A stretch of DNA of 64,000 nt from assembly GCA_020137815.1 (NCBI GenBank), contig CM035353.1, positions 3,468,471 through 3,532,470 on the forward strand, given 5' to 3'. Below, one piece after another: positions 46,335 to 56,027 of this stretch. This stretch comes from Hormiphora californensis (Eukaryota; Ctenophora; Tentaculata; Cydippida; Pleurobrachiidae). The notes beneath the pieces were generated by a model. It was not told the DNA's origin. It was given only the letters and a program-made list of their open reading frames with translations, and did no database searches. Position 1 is the first letter of the stretch. Each line of letters begins with the position of its first letter. The position numbers and the translations under genes are program-made.

Positions 46335-49300
46335 TTAAATATATTTTGGTGCTGCTGAGAATATTATCGGGTCGGCCATCTCCTCGCATATTGTCAACTG
46401 GGGAAAAAGAATTAAAAGTATGAATAACGTACATATTTCCCCTTAAATTGAAGAAATAGGATTTTTAAAGTCGATTAATCACCCTCAATAACTGTAGGCT
46501 TATACCTTTTCGAAAACGTCCGTTATCTTCTTCTGTTCACTCTGTACCCCATCTGTCTTTTTGAACTCCCAAAAATCCTAAAAAGTATGTAGTTATAAAC
46601 ATTTTAAATCTAATCTATCTAATTTCATGGATAATGCAGTTGGTAACATGAATAGTATAGTTTACCTCTTGTCCAAAAGCGATGGCATACCCTTCTTTAT
46701 ACGAGTCGGTTATTCCTTGAAGTTTTGTAAAATCAAAAAATTTCCACTTTTTCGTTATATCACGATACCTCCTGCAGAAAAGTGTACAATAAAACATTAC
46801 AAATTGAGCTTGGAAGAAACTAAGAATAGGAAAATTTATATACTTCTTTAGAATTTGAGAGGTAGACTTATCAACGACTTCCCTTTTCCACCTTCCCACT
46901 TTACCATTTCGTGAAAACAAAGTCAAACACCGCGAATCGGACCTGAAAAAGGTATTTTTGGGACATTATAGTTAATAAACTAAACTCAATATACTTCTAA
47001 TGCTTCATCCCACAATATGTATAAGGGAAACAGTCGTGCATTAATCTCAGGCCCAGGTTTAGTTCACGGATTTTCACCCCAGACACCGCACGTGAGATAT
47101 CAAATTCATTCTTGGCTGTTCCCTGAAAATCTCAGATCTTATGTGTCTATAGACAGGTTCAGGTCACGGCTTATAAGCCGTGACCTGAACCTGAGATTCA
47201 GGCACGACTAGTTGAAAGAAATAACAAGCTGCCCTTACTTGTATGCCCCGACAATGTTTGTAAGGTCCTCCGAGAAAAGGTCTTTTACTTGGCGTTGCTT
47301 CTTCTTTCTTGTGTACATACCTTCCTCTAAACTATCACTCCGATCTACACAAGGAATTTTGTGGGAATTTAGATTTTGATCCTGCCGTCAAATTCAATTG
47401 TTCGTCCATGCCCTAGTAAAGGTCGCAGCGGCCATTATTAAGAAAAATGTGCATTTTTGTTCTTCAGACAGGGTCGGTAAATACTATAGTATTAGATCCC
47501 TATTTGTAAATAGGGATCCGACCTGTCGGAGCATTTGAATAGCAACTGATAATTAATCATTACCTTGTAATTTCCACTGATACACATCATTTCCAGCTAC
47601 AAAGTAAAGCTTCTTCTTACTGTACGGGTCGTTCATTACTGCAGTGAAACCCTGAGCATGAATACATAGATTTAATATAGAACCCTGTACATGAACTGAG
47701 GGAATATATAATCATTTAAATCAATAAACCCCTGCACATGATGGAATATTAACTTACAACTCTGTTAATAAACCCTGCATATGATGGAAACACCCTTTCC
47801 CGCGAGGATCCCGGTAAATAGGGGTGCAATACGTAAGCAATATAAACATACCGAGGGGAAATTAAAGGATCCCATTAGTTTAGGATAACCCGGCTGTAGT
47901 ATAGGTTTATCCTGACACAGAGAGATATTTGAAGAAATGAGAATTTCCAAAGATATACAGATACTCTCCACGTCTCACAGCGCCCCTGAATTGTATTACA
48001 GTTGGAATTGCAGTTGTAGATGAACAGATTAAGTCGACTCAATTATAAAATACTTAGTGCCTGTATGATGTACCCGGAATATTGTTCACATTGATACCTG
48101 AGTGAGATCGACGTCGAGATCGATCTCACATACATTCTTCGCGGAGCGAAAATAGGTTGCAATGGACCCAACCCAGAATATGGGGGGGGGAACAGTCGTG
48201 CCTGAAACTGAGGTTCAGGCACGTCTGTTTTCCCCCATTAATGTTACAAGAGCTGACCGCTACAGTAAGTGAAGTTCCCTGCACATATACCTAATATAGT
48301 TTTGACAGGGGACCTCAATTATGTTATCTGTGGTAGCTATTGATCCCGTAGGGGTGACACTTGTGTGATCAGGCATGCCCGCTGATGCCTCACACACAAA
48401 CCGCTCCACACGGTTCCTGTGCTCCTCGGGGCCGGTACACAGCCTGTATGACCACAACGGTTTACCATACTGAACTTCTACGGAAAGGTATATATTGTGG
48501 CGATTCAAACAGCTAGTAATACTGTTGACGCTCCAGTTGCTAAATTGAAACTGACATCAGTTTCATGAAACTGGTGTCAGTTTCAAGCTGGTGAACTACA
48601 TGCTGCCGTGTGCAGTGTCATTTGGCACCAAGAAACTGATGTCAGTTTCAAATTTTGTAACTGGTCCCTTACAAACCTTGAACCAAACAGTAGGAAGAAT
48701 CAATATTCTCAAAGTCTGTCTCGTTGTTCTGTTGTGGTTTTACATGGGGATCAAATCGTGCACCGTTAGACCAGTAGCTCTCTGTACCACGGTGACTGAA
48801 ACAGAATGTCAGGCGTTACTAATTAATTAATGAATTAATTGATATTGTTATCTGTTGAATTGAGTACCTTACAGTCCGTCATACACATTTTTATATGGAA
48901 TTTTGTGCTCGTATTTTCTGTCAGAATCTGTATAACACGCACGTGAATTTGAGCCGCGGCGCGGCGCATCTGCACGTGCGGGTTTTCAAGAGAGAGTGAG
49001 AGACAAACGTACAACGTTAATGTGCGTCTCTCTCTTTAATCTCGCACGTGAATTTGAGCCGCGGCGCGGCGCATCTGCACGTGCGGTTCTTCCAGAAATT
49101 CCAAATAGAAATCCCATATAGAAATTCCAAATAAAAATGTGTATGACGCCGTGTTATGGGGCCGGGGGAAAACAGTCGTGCCTGCAAATCTCAGGATCAG
49201 GTCACGGCTATATTCACCCCCGAGGCCTGTGATCTCAGAACTATTTTTGAAAACTTCACTGAAAACTTCACTGAAATCTTAGAGAATATTCTTCCCATGA

Positions 49301-52300
49301 TAAATAACATACCCAAGCCAAATGGTTTGCACATTAGCTAGCCTGGAATCTGTTGATATGAACCGCATGAGAACAATGTCATTTGCAGCGACAAGAGTAG
49401 CTCCTGGAAAGATATTTTTAAGTATTCAGTGTCGGTATAAAAAAAATTCAGTGTCGGTGAAACAAAACATTTCGAATTTCGCGAATAATAAGATGAATAT
49501 AATTGTCCAATATTAATTAAGGATTAGATTTATAGTTTACCCATTGCTCGACACTTATTTTCGGCATCATCCCAAGAAACTCCACTTTTGTACCGTTCTC
49601 CGACTTTGAAGCACCGCCCGTAGAATCCCGTCCACCCCTCTTTACAATCACCATCACCTGCAGGTATATAGATTATGAAATTACTCATCAACACAAGGGG
49701 TAACTGCATAACCATTGCAAAGGTATAGATAATTGTGTTTGTCAAACCCCTTTTTAGCTTAGTGTATACCAGGAACCGACCGAATCAGGAAATACTGGTC
49801 CCTGATTGGCTGATAACCAGTCACATGACCTAAATGACGAGTTCTGATTGGTTGTTTACTTGTTTCGGTCGGTTCCTGGTGTATACCTGGATTGTAGAGA
49901 AGTTTTACTCCAAGAATATCATCAACACTCAGCTCAGTATCTTCATGGTCTCTGATGGGATGATAAAGTAGTTTGGGGTTGGGTCATTACCCAAATTATC
50001 AAACCTCAGAAAAGTCAAGTGGGTTTAGTAAACCTCAATTCTCAACTCAGCTCAGTTGCTCATGCTCGTAGCTGTAGAAGCACACGCCAAACATTTTTAA
50101 ACAGCTAAAAAGTTGTTTTGATATTATAAACATAGGGGGAAAACAGCCTGAACCTCAAGTCCAGTGCACGGCTATTTTCCACTGAGGCCTGAGATCTCAG
50201 TGACGGCTATTCCCTGAGATTTAAGGGAATAGCCATCACTGAAACCTGAGGTTCAGGCATGACTGTTTTCCCCTAAAGGTGTTTTGATACATGTACAAAT
50301 ATGTATAAACATAGTATGAACTATGCTGTTATCATATACACTGGTGTTCCGTAATATTGGCCGCCTGATAAAATAATGATATTTTACTAGTAGAAACGCT
50401 GTCGTATTAATATCCTCATATCCTTCACTTCAGCTTTCCTTCAAGATTCTTTTATAAACATGAAACTTCTCCGCTGTGTGTTCCAGGTAAGTCTCTCTTG
50501 TTGCTTGTGAGATAATTTACATTACATCTCTTGTAATGAGATGAAGGGGGATAATGTTTGTGCATATAATTCAATGGACTACAAGAGTTATCTTGATTAC
50601 TGTTGTATGCTGCATGTCTGCTAGCTTATCATTGAAATAAACAGTTCTTTTGATCAGAAATTTGATTTTTGAAATGGATTGTTGTTGATTTCTTATGCAA
50701 TGTATTTGACTTGTATCTTTCAAGGAATGGCTCTCTCTTATCTCGATTCGGACACCCCTGAGGTGGTCCTCAGGAGTCTATTCACTAAATATGACCCCGA
50801 TGGAAGTGGCTCTCTTTCCTTAGCAGAATCAAGAACATTCCTCTGCTCTGACCTGGGGTTCGAAGAGGAGGAGGCCGAGGCGTGTGTGTTGCTACACGAT
50901 AACGATGGGAGTGGAACCCTTAGTTTGGAGGAATTTATCAGCTGGGCACGTGCAGGTGACAAGTTTACTAGTGTGACCGATGAAACAGTGTACTATAAGG
51001 TTTCTGCAGCGGTCGAAATGTTCAAATCGTATGACAAGGATGGACGGGGGTCTTTGGATGTTGGGGAGTTTAGTTCCGTTTTAGGCGATCTGGGGTATGA
51101 TCCAGATACGGCGGAATCGGCCGTGAAGGCTCTTGATGGAGATGGAAATGGAGTGGTGTCTTTCCCGGAGTTTTTAAAGTGGCTCAACTGGGTTTAAAAT
51201 GTTTTTAATGAATTTAATCTGTACTGAGTCTTAACGTTAATTTATGTACATATTTTGTATTTTTCAAAATATAAGTTAATTTTATAGATCAACTAACTTA
51301 GTTACTTAGAAACTGAACTAGAATATCAGTAGTTTGCAGTATATACTCACGCTTCACTGGCGGTAGGTCTCATCTTGACGGTTGACAGCATTACGCTCCC
51401 TGGCACCGTTGAGTGGGCCAGTCCCAGAACGTGCCCTAACTCATGAAGTGTGATGTAGTGGAAATTATATCCACCTTCCCCTCCGAATTTAACACTCGCC
51501 CTGAAATATAGTGATCAGTAGAAAATATATGGAATCTCGGTAAAAAATCAGAGAATTCAAGTGGTGTCGTTCGAAGAAGGCAGACGGTTTATCGTGACCG
51601 GCCGTTAGAGATGGCCAGTTAAAATTGGGCCAGTATTATCAAAGGGCCAATTTGACTAGCTATAGACTGTGTTTCGCAGACTGTAATGTAAAGGAGTGTT
51701 AGAACATAGCAAAGGGGCGTGTGTTTTGATAAGGTGGTGTACCTGTAATGTACTTGGCCGTGATATTCTCTGTTAGGGAAAGGGGCGTGGGCGAGTTCTG
51801 TTCCCAGAAATGTTTTATCCGAATGGGCGTCAGGTACAAATGATAACTTCCAATCCGGTTCTCCTTCCTGGTAGGAAATGCATGGTATTCAGATACACAC
51901 TGTCGGACCCCGATTTATCAGAACTCAGGTTTGCCGGAACCCCGATTTACCGAAATCCCGATTTACCGGAACTCCGATTTACCGGGAGAATAAACTTCCC
52001 CCGATATAGGAAATTAACAGTATGTCGCCCCGATATACGGGGAAACAGGCAAAACCCTTTTTCCCGAGCATCCCGGTAAATTGGGCCCGACTAGTAAAGT
52101 ACTGACCTGCATATAATGAGACTAGGCTTTAGTATATGTATTTACCCTATTTTCCTCAAATGTAACTGCACTCTCGATGGCTGCTTGCCACTGTTGAAAC
52201 GCTTTGGATACTTTGTAGTTCATTAACGTATCGCTACCCGTTGTATTGAGCAACCTCCAGGTGTACCGCAACTTGTCAACTCCGATTTCTCCTCGTCCCT

Positions 52301-54021
52301 GGATGGAATATGATCCAACCTCCGCACTTTCTTCTTGATCATTTAGTCCGCTGAGGTCCTCTGTGGCATTATGGCTGTTATTATAACACAAAACAATTTC
52401 GAATAACTCTAATGTTTTTATCGGAACTGCAGATTGCACAGTCGGACCGCGGGGTGCTTGTAAATCGGGGTGTCCGTTATATCGAGGCCCGGTAAATCGG
52501 GGTCCGACTGCAGCCTATTACTACACTTTCTACTCACTAAACTCTCCGATGGCACGACGAATAACTTTAGCTGACTCCTTACTCAAATGCCCATTATCGT
52601 CAAAAACAATATCCGGGTTTCCACAGCGCTCTTCTGCCATCTTCCGAACAGCTTGGGAAACGTCAACCCTGTGGAAGGATAATATTTTGTGTTAATTGGG
52701 TTAAATTAAAAAACATTTAATACAGTTCTACAAATTGAGTAAACGATTATTAAATCTTGTATTACTTTGTTCTACAAATTGAAACACTTTAGGCTGTGGC
52801 AAACACAGTTATATGTGTTCAATGAATGAAAGTTACCCGGTTCTTCGTATCAGCCCAAACTCTGACAACATGCTCAATAAATGAACCATCAACTAATTAT
52901 TTGCCTTGCTCGACCCTGATCTTTCCGTAAAGGATGGTTAGAACATAACAACCAGGAACCGACCGAAACAAGTTAACAACCAATCAGAACTCGTTATTTA
53001 GGTCACGTGACTGGATATCAGCCAATCAGGGACCAGTATTTCCTGATTCGGTCGGTTCCTGATAACAACTAATCATTGATGGTGTGAGGAGGCTATATAG
53101 TTACCACTCTTACCCCATGAAGTCAGCATATGTGTAAACTGCATCTGATATGGCGCCATTCGTGACATTCGTGTAGTCACTGGTAGTAGCGGATATGACG
53201 CCTTTAAGATATCCATACTTTACAAGATGACCCTGAAAATAATACCCAATTAAATACTTTTTACTTTATATCGAATTATTTAATTTAATCATTTAATCAA
53301 TTATTATTGATATTGAACTTTGTTAAATCTTTTAAAATAAAGAAATTAAAATTATTACCATTGGAGTTTCGCTGATCTGCTTATCTGCTTTCTCTAGTGT
53401 TGTAAGAGAGAGTGGTTTTTTGATGTTCGCCTCAAGAGTCCCTGAAATTAAAAACTGATTAAAATAGTTGATAGTTTTAGGTTTCACAGTATAATATATA
53501 CCATTATTTTGAATATCAATGATATAATACCTGGGACTATAATTTGGTATTTTGTATCGAGGTTAACTTCTAGCTGAAATTTTGAATTTTATACAAACCA
53601 TCAAACTTGTTTACATCTTGAGCATCGTAGCTTTCCATCAATTCGCTGATGGGCTTTCCAAACGTCTTTAGATCATCTAAAACTGTAATACGGAAAATAC
53701 ATGTGTTTTAGTAGTGATCGGATTTATCGGGATGCTCAGGGGAAGAAGAGATGTGTAGTACTAACATCCATGGTACAAATTGTGTACGGTATATCAACTA
53801 ATAACTATCAAGGTGCGCAGTAGAATAGCTGGGGCAATTTATTTGGTAAAACATGGCCGGTAAACAAGGTTTTGCCTGTAAAAATTCAACTTACGATCAT
53901 CCAAGTCTGTGTAACATTCGTCTGCCAACAAGCCGTCAATACACTGCAGTTTCGTTTTACTCCGCTCGAGCGGCAGGCCGTCCAGTAATACAGGGAGGAG
54001 AAGGAACAATAGAAAATACAT
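46335..54021 (-). CDS. Matrix metalloproteinase with C-type lectin and hemopexin domains
   Basis: Twenty exons in phase (737 residues): 54021-53895, 53682-53599, 53441-53359, 53232-53114, 52668-52538, 52360-52146, 51867-51743, 51500-51351, 49951-49887, 49657-49541, 49403-49313, 48795-48677, 48477-48291, 47985-47919, 47651-47564, 47344-47239, 46942-46844, 46771-46666, 46577-46506, 46397-46335. The signal peptide is about residues 1-17. The propeptide ends with cysteine switch ERCGNPD (C153). The catalytic domain has H268, D270, H280 and H293 (structural zinc), HELGHVLGLAH (314-324), Met-turn M332 and ELSVDDILGVKLLY. The C-type lectin domain spans about 371-505, with C371, C382, C402, C472, C489 and C504 and WDDAENKCR; no EPN or QPD sugar motif is seen. 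The hemopexin domain is about 533-737, with C533 and C721 placed for its closing disulfide. It should be a secreted zinc endopeptidase. Weak points are the acceptor at 52361 and the donor at 47918 (GTGTCA). No furin site is seen. Confidence 0.85.
47024..47211. mobile_element. Inverted-repeat element, CAGTCGTGC family
   Basis: Left end GGGAAACAGTCGTGC, right end CAGGCACGACT, with internal GGTTCAGGTCACGGC hairpin. Intronic in the metalloproteinase gene. Related pieces: 48181-48238, 49160-49235, 50132-50276 and 59213-59310. Confidence 0.5.
48181..48238. mobile_element. Minimal CAGTCGTGC-family palindrome
   Basis: GGGGAACAGTCGTGCCTGAA and its mirror GTTCAGGCACGTCTGTTTTC flank only a few bases. 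Lies just downstream of exon 13 of the metalloproteinase gene. Confidence 0.6.
48546..48655. repeat. GAAACTGATGTCAGTTTC repeats in intron
   Basis: Three palindromic copies of GAAACTGA(T/C)(A/G)TCAGTTTC-like sequence, in the intron between exons 12 and 13 of the metalloproteinase gene. Confidence 0.6.
48938..49085. repeat. Two identical 43-bp GC-rich blocks
   Basis: 48938-48980 and 49043-49085 are direct repeats of CGCACGTGAATTTGAGCCGC ...; each has CGCACGTG at its start and CACGTGCG at its end (E-box cores) and GCCGCGGCGCGGCGC in the middle. The 62-bp spacer contains GAGAGAGTGAGAGAC and its approximate reverse complement GTCTCTCTCT. Confidence 0.75.
49769..49879. mobile_element. MITE with AGGAACCGACCGAA ends
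   Basis: Ends CCAGGAACCGACCGAATCAG and the mirror TTTCGGTCGGTTCCTGG. Related copies at 52954-53060 and 56254-56343 share CTGATTGG..., GTCACGTGAC and GGGACCAGTATTTCCTGAT. It sits between exons 9 and 10 of the metalloproteinase. Confidence 0.7.
50132..50276. mobile_element. CAGTCGTGC-family element with inner palindromes
   Basis: GGGGGAAAACAGCCTGAACCT at the left (related to the other copies) and AGGTTCAGGCATGACTGTTTTCCCC-type sequence at the right. The centre has GGAATAGCC and its mirror. Intronic in the metalloproteinase gene. Confidence 0.55.
50461..50487 (+). other. Likely 5' non-coding exon of the EF-hand gene
   Basis: An ATG followed by eight codons ends in CAG-GTAAGT, a strong donor. 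Joining it to the next exon (acceptor TTTCAAG at 50724) would put that ATG out of frame with the EF-hand protein. It is therefore best read as 5' UTR with a short upstream ORF, or as an unrelated exon. Confidence 0.35.
50727..51197 (+). CDS. Four-EF-hand calcium-binding protein, nested in an intron
   Basis: 156 residues with four canonical EF-hand loops at 23-34 (DPDGSGSLSLAE), 58-69 (DNDGSGTLSLEE), 103-114 (DKDGRGSLDVGE) and 137-148 (DGDGNGVVSFPE). Each has Asp at position 1, Gly at 6 and Glu at 12, so all four should bind calcium. Length and pairing are those of calmodulin or troponin-C relatives, but the sequence is not calmodulin itself. The coding region is a single exon. I chose the ATG at 50727 because the upstream in-frame codons look intronic (acceptor TTTCAAG just before it). 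The gene lies wholly within the intron between exons 8 and 9 of the metalloproteinase, on the opposite strand, so the two transcripts overlap in antisense. Confidence 0.85.
   Translation: MALSYLDSDTPEVVLRSLFTKYDPDGSGSLSLAESRTFLCSDLGFEEEEAEACVLLHDNDGSGTLSLEEFISWARAGDKFTSVTDETVYYKVSAAVEMFKSYDKDGRGSLDVGEFSSVLGDLGYDPDTAESAVKALDGDGNGVVSFPEFLKWLNWV
51899..52094. mobile_element. CAGTCGGACCCCGATTTA family, longer copy
   Basis: Starts near TGTCGGACCCCGATTTATC and ends TTGGGCCCGACTAG. The inside repeats (C/T)CCGATTTACCG(G/A)AA four times. It lies in the intron between exons 6 and 7 of the metalloproteinase gene. Confidence 0.65.
52439..52510. mobile_element. CAGTCGGACC family, 72 bp
   Basis: CAGTCGGACCGCGGGG to AAATCGGGGTCCGACTG with CA on both sides instead of TA. 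In the intron between exons 5 and 6 of the metalloproteinase gene. Confidence 0.7.
52954..53060. mobile_element. AGGAACCGACCGAA-family MITE, copy 2
   Basis: AGGAACCGACCGAAACAAG at the left, TCGGTCGGTTCCT at the right, inner GTCACGTGAC. In the intron between exons 4 and 5 of the metalloproteinase gene. Confidence 0.7.
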
Positions 54022-54581
54022 GATGAAAACTAAATAGAATTATTAGGCTAAATTACTCTGAAAGAGGCAAAATTATTTAACTAAAAACAAAACTATTTGA
54101 CTAAAAACAAAACTATTCAACTAAAAATAAAACTTAAAAACAACGGAACAATTGTTTCATAAAAACAACACTATTAAACTAAAACTAACTAGTTATTTAC
54201 TATAAGAAATTGTCAGAAGCGTTTATCGTCCAATGTTCTATTTCTTAAGCTGAATTAACTTGGAAATAAATTTATTCATAACATGTGTGATGTATAAATT
54301 AATCTGAGAAACACTACAAAAGTGACATAATTTACTGGTGATTATATCCAGTTTTTATAACATTATGGACCTAAACAATTAAATTAATCATAAAGTATGA
54401 TGTCATGCGCCCATGATGATACTGGCTGAATTTATCGAAATATTGCTGGTGCCGAAATGAAGCCAAAAGTCCGGACAAAGATGAATTTATATTTTAGGTT
54501 ATGATATGACGAATTTATAATTTAGGAAATGATATCACATATAATGGGAATAATTCAATTAGGTTGCTCCCACGACCCAGC

Positions 54582-55102
54582 TGTAAAGATAATAACAACA
54601 CTCCCACGCCCCTTAGATTTTCTGGCAGGTGACCTTATTTGAATTCAGATAACTGATATGTGTTTTTATACGAGGCTCTTATCCTTGCATCGCAGTTGAA
54701 AAACAATCAGAACTTGGGAGAAGTCATGTAGCAAAGAATTCTTGTAAAAAACAACACAATGCAATCCTAGACCACAGAGAAATACAGCTATAAGTCACAA
54801 AGGCGTTATTTTCTTCCTATCCCCGCTCCCAATGATCTAGTGATCATATAATGTAAAGATAATAACAACACTCCCACGCCCCTTAGATTTTCTGGCAGGT
54901 GACCTTATTTGAATTGAGATAACTGATAACGAGGCTCTTATCCTAGTGCATCGCAGTTGAAAAACAATCAGAACTTGGAAGAAGTCATGTAGCAAAGAAT
55001 TCTTGTAAAAAACAACACAATCCTAGACCACAGAGAAATACAGCTATAAGTCACAAAGGCGTTATTTTCTTCCTATCCCCGCTCCCAATGATCTAGTGAT
55101 CA
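54582..55102. repeat. Tandem duplication upstream of the metalloproteinase
   Basis: Copy 1 (54582-54847) and copy 2 (54852-55102) are nearly identical, starting GTAAAGATAATAACAACACT and ending ATCTAGTGATCA. Copy 2 has a few short deletions. They lie about 0.6-1.1 kb before the ATG at 54021, where promoter-distal control elements could be. Each copy contains CAGGTG (E-box) and an A-rich AAAAACAAC segment. No ORF. Confidence 0.85.
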
Positions 55103-55214
55103 ATATGTGACATATTTTATTATCTAGAAATCTAGAACTATTATACGGAAAAGAACTACGCCTTTATTAGTGTTTCGTCATATAAAGAAACAATTCGTAT
55201 CAATCTTTAATATA

Positions 55215-55313
55215 CAGTCGTACCCCGATTTACCAGGCCCCAATTTACCGGAACTCCGATTTACCGGGCAAAACCCTTTCCCCCGAGCATCCCGGTAAAT
55301 CGGGGTCCGACTG
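55215..55313. mobile_element. CAGTCGGACCCCGATTTA family, 99 bp
   Basis: CAGTCGTACCCCGATTTA to AAATCGGGGTCCGACTG; TA on the left side only. Intergenic. Confidence 0.7.
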
Positions 55314-55755
55314 TCTTGGCAACGCTACATGATATGATCATGCTTCTAGAAATTCAAATGCGGGTATATCTACTCTGATACTCACTGCAAAGATTCATGT
55401 TGCACCAACTGAAAGAATTTCCATACAATTGTAGCTGATAAATGATAAATCTGAGCTATTAATACGCTTTTACGTTTTATAATAGCTGGGAGCTGGGATC
55501 ATCTTATCGAGATCATGATCTTGTTAACGTAAACTCTAGATAAGTTAACTAAAAACACGTTTTGTTAAATTTTGGGAAACAAACATTTAAGGAACAAATT
55601 AAACAGAAAACACAAATATGCAACAGATAATCATTAAATAATTGAAATAAAAAGTGTTTTCCTTTCTTCCCTCTTCCTCCTCGTTACTATAATTAGATGT
55701 ATTATACCCACCAGCTGTATCTCTTTAGCTTTAGTGTATTATCCCGGAGATGGTT

Positions 55756-55842
55756 CTACATCATAGTTTTACCCACTGTTGGTAACATGTCACCAATACC
55801 CACTGCAGTTGTCATATTGCTTCCATCGAAATAATTAACCTG
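55756..55842 (-). other. Possible alternative last exon of the membrane-protein gene
   Basis: After an acceptor (CTTTCCAG) the minus strand reads VNYFDGSNMTTAVGIGDMLP to a stop at its lower end. A donor at the GTTAAC just before the main stop of the neighbouring gene would join it in frame, replacing the last residues. The donor is weak, so this is only a possibility. Confidence 0.25.
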
Positions 55843-56027
55843 GAAAGATATAATATATCTTATTATCGTTTCATATTGTAATAATCGACAACTCTGCAAT
55901 GCAGGAACTATACTTATATTTAAAGCTGTTTCATCCAAATTAAATAAAACTTTGGCGAAACTATTTGAAAATCTGTCTGACCTACATTCCTTTTCTCGGC
56001 CTATTAGAAGCTAACTCACACTAATTT

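Noticed and set aside
49541-49745. C-type lectin as a separate gene
   Set aside because: The hydrophobic N-terminal extension is intron read-through; the exon has an acceptor (CTGCAG) and joins in phase to the metalloproteinase exon upstream and to hemopexin exons downstream.
50679-50726. Upstream in-frame start for the EF-hand protein
   Set aside because: The extra residues precede a splice acceptor and read as intron; the ATG at 50727 follows the acceptor directly.
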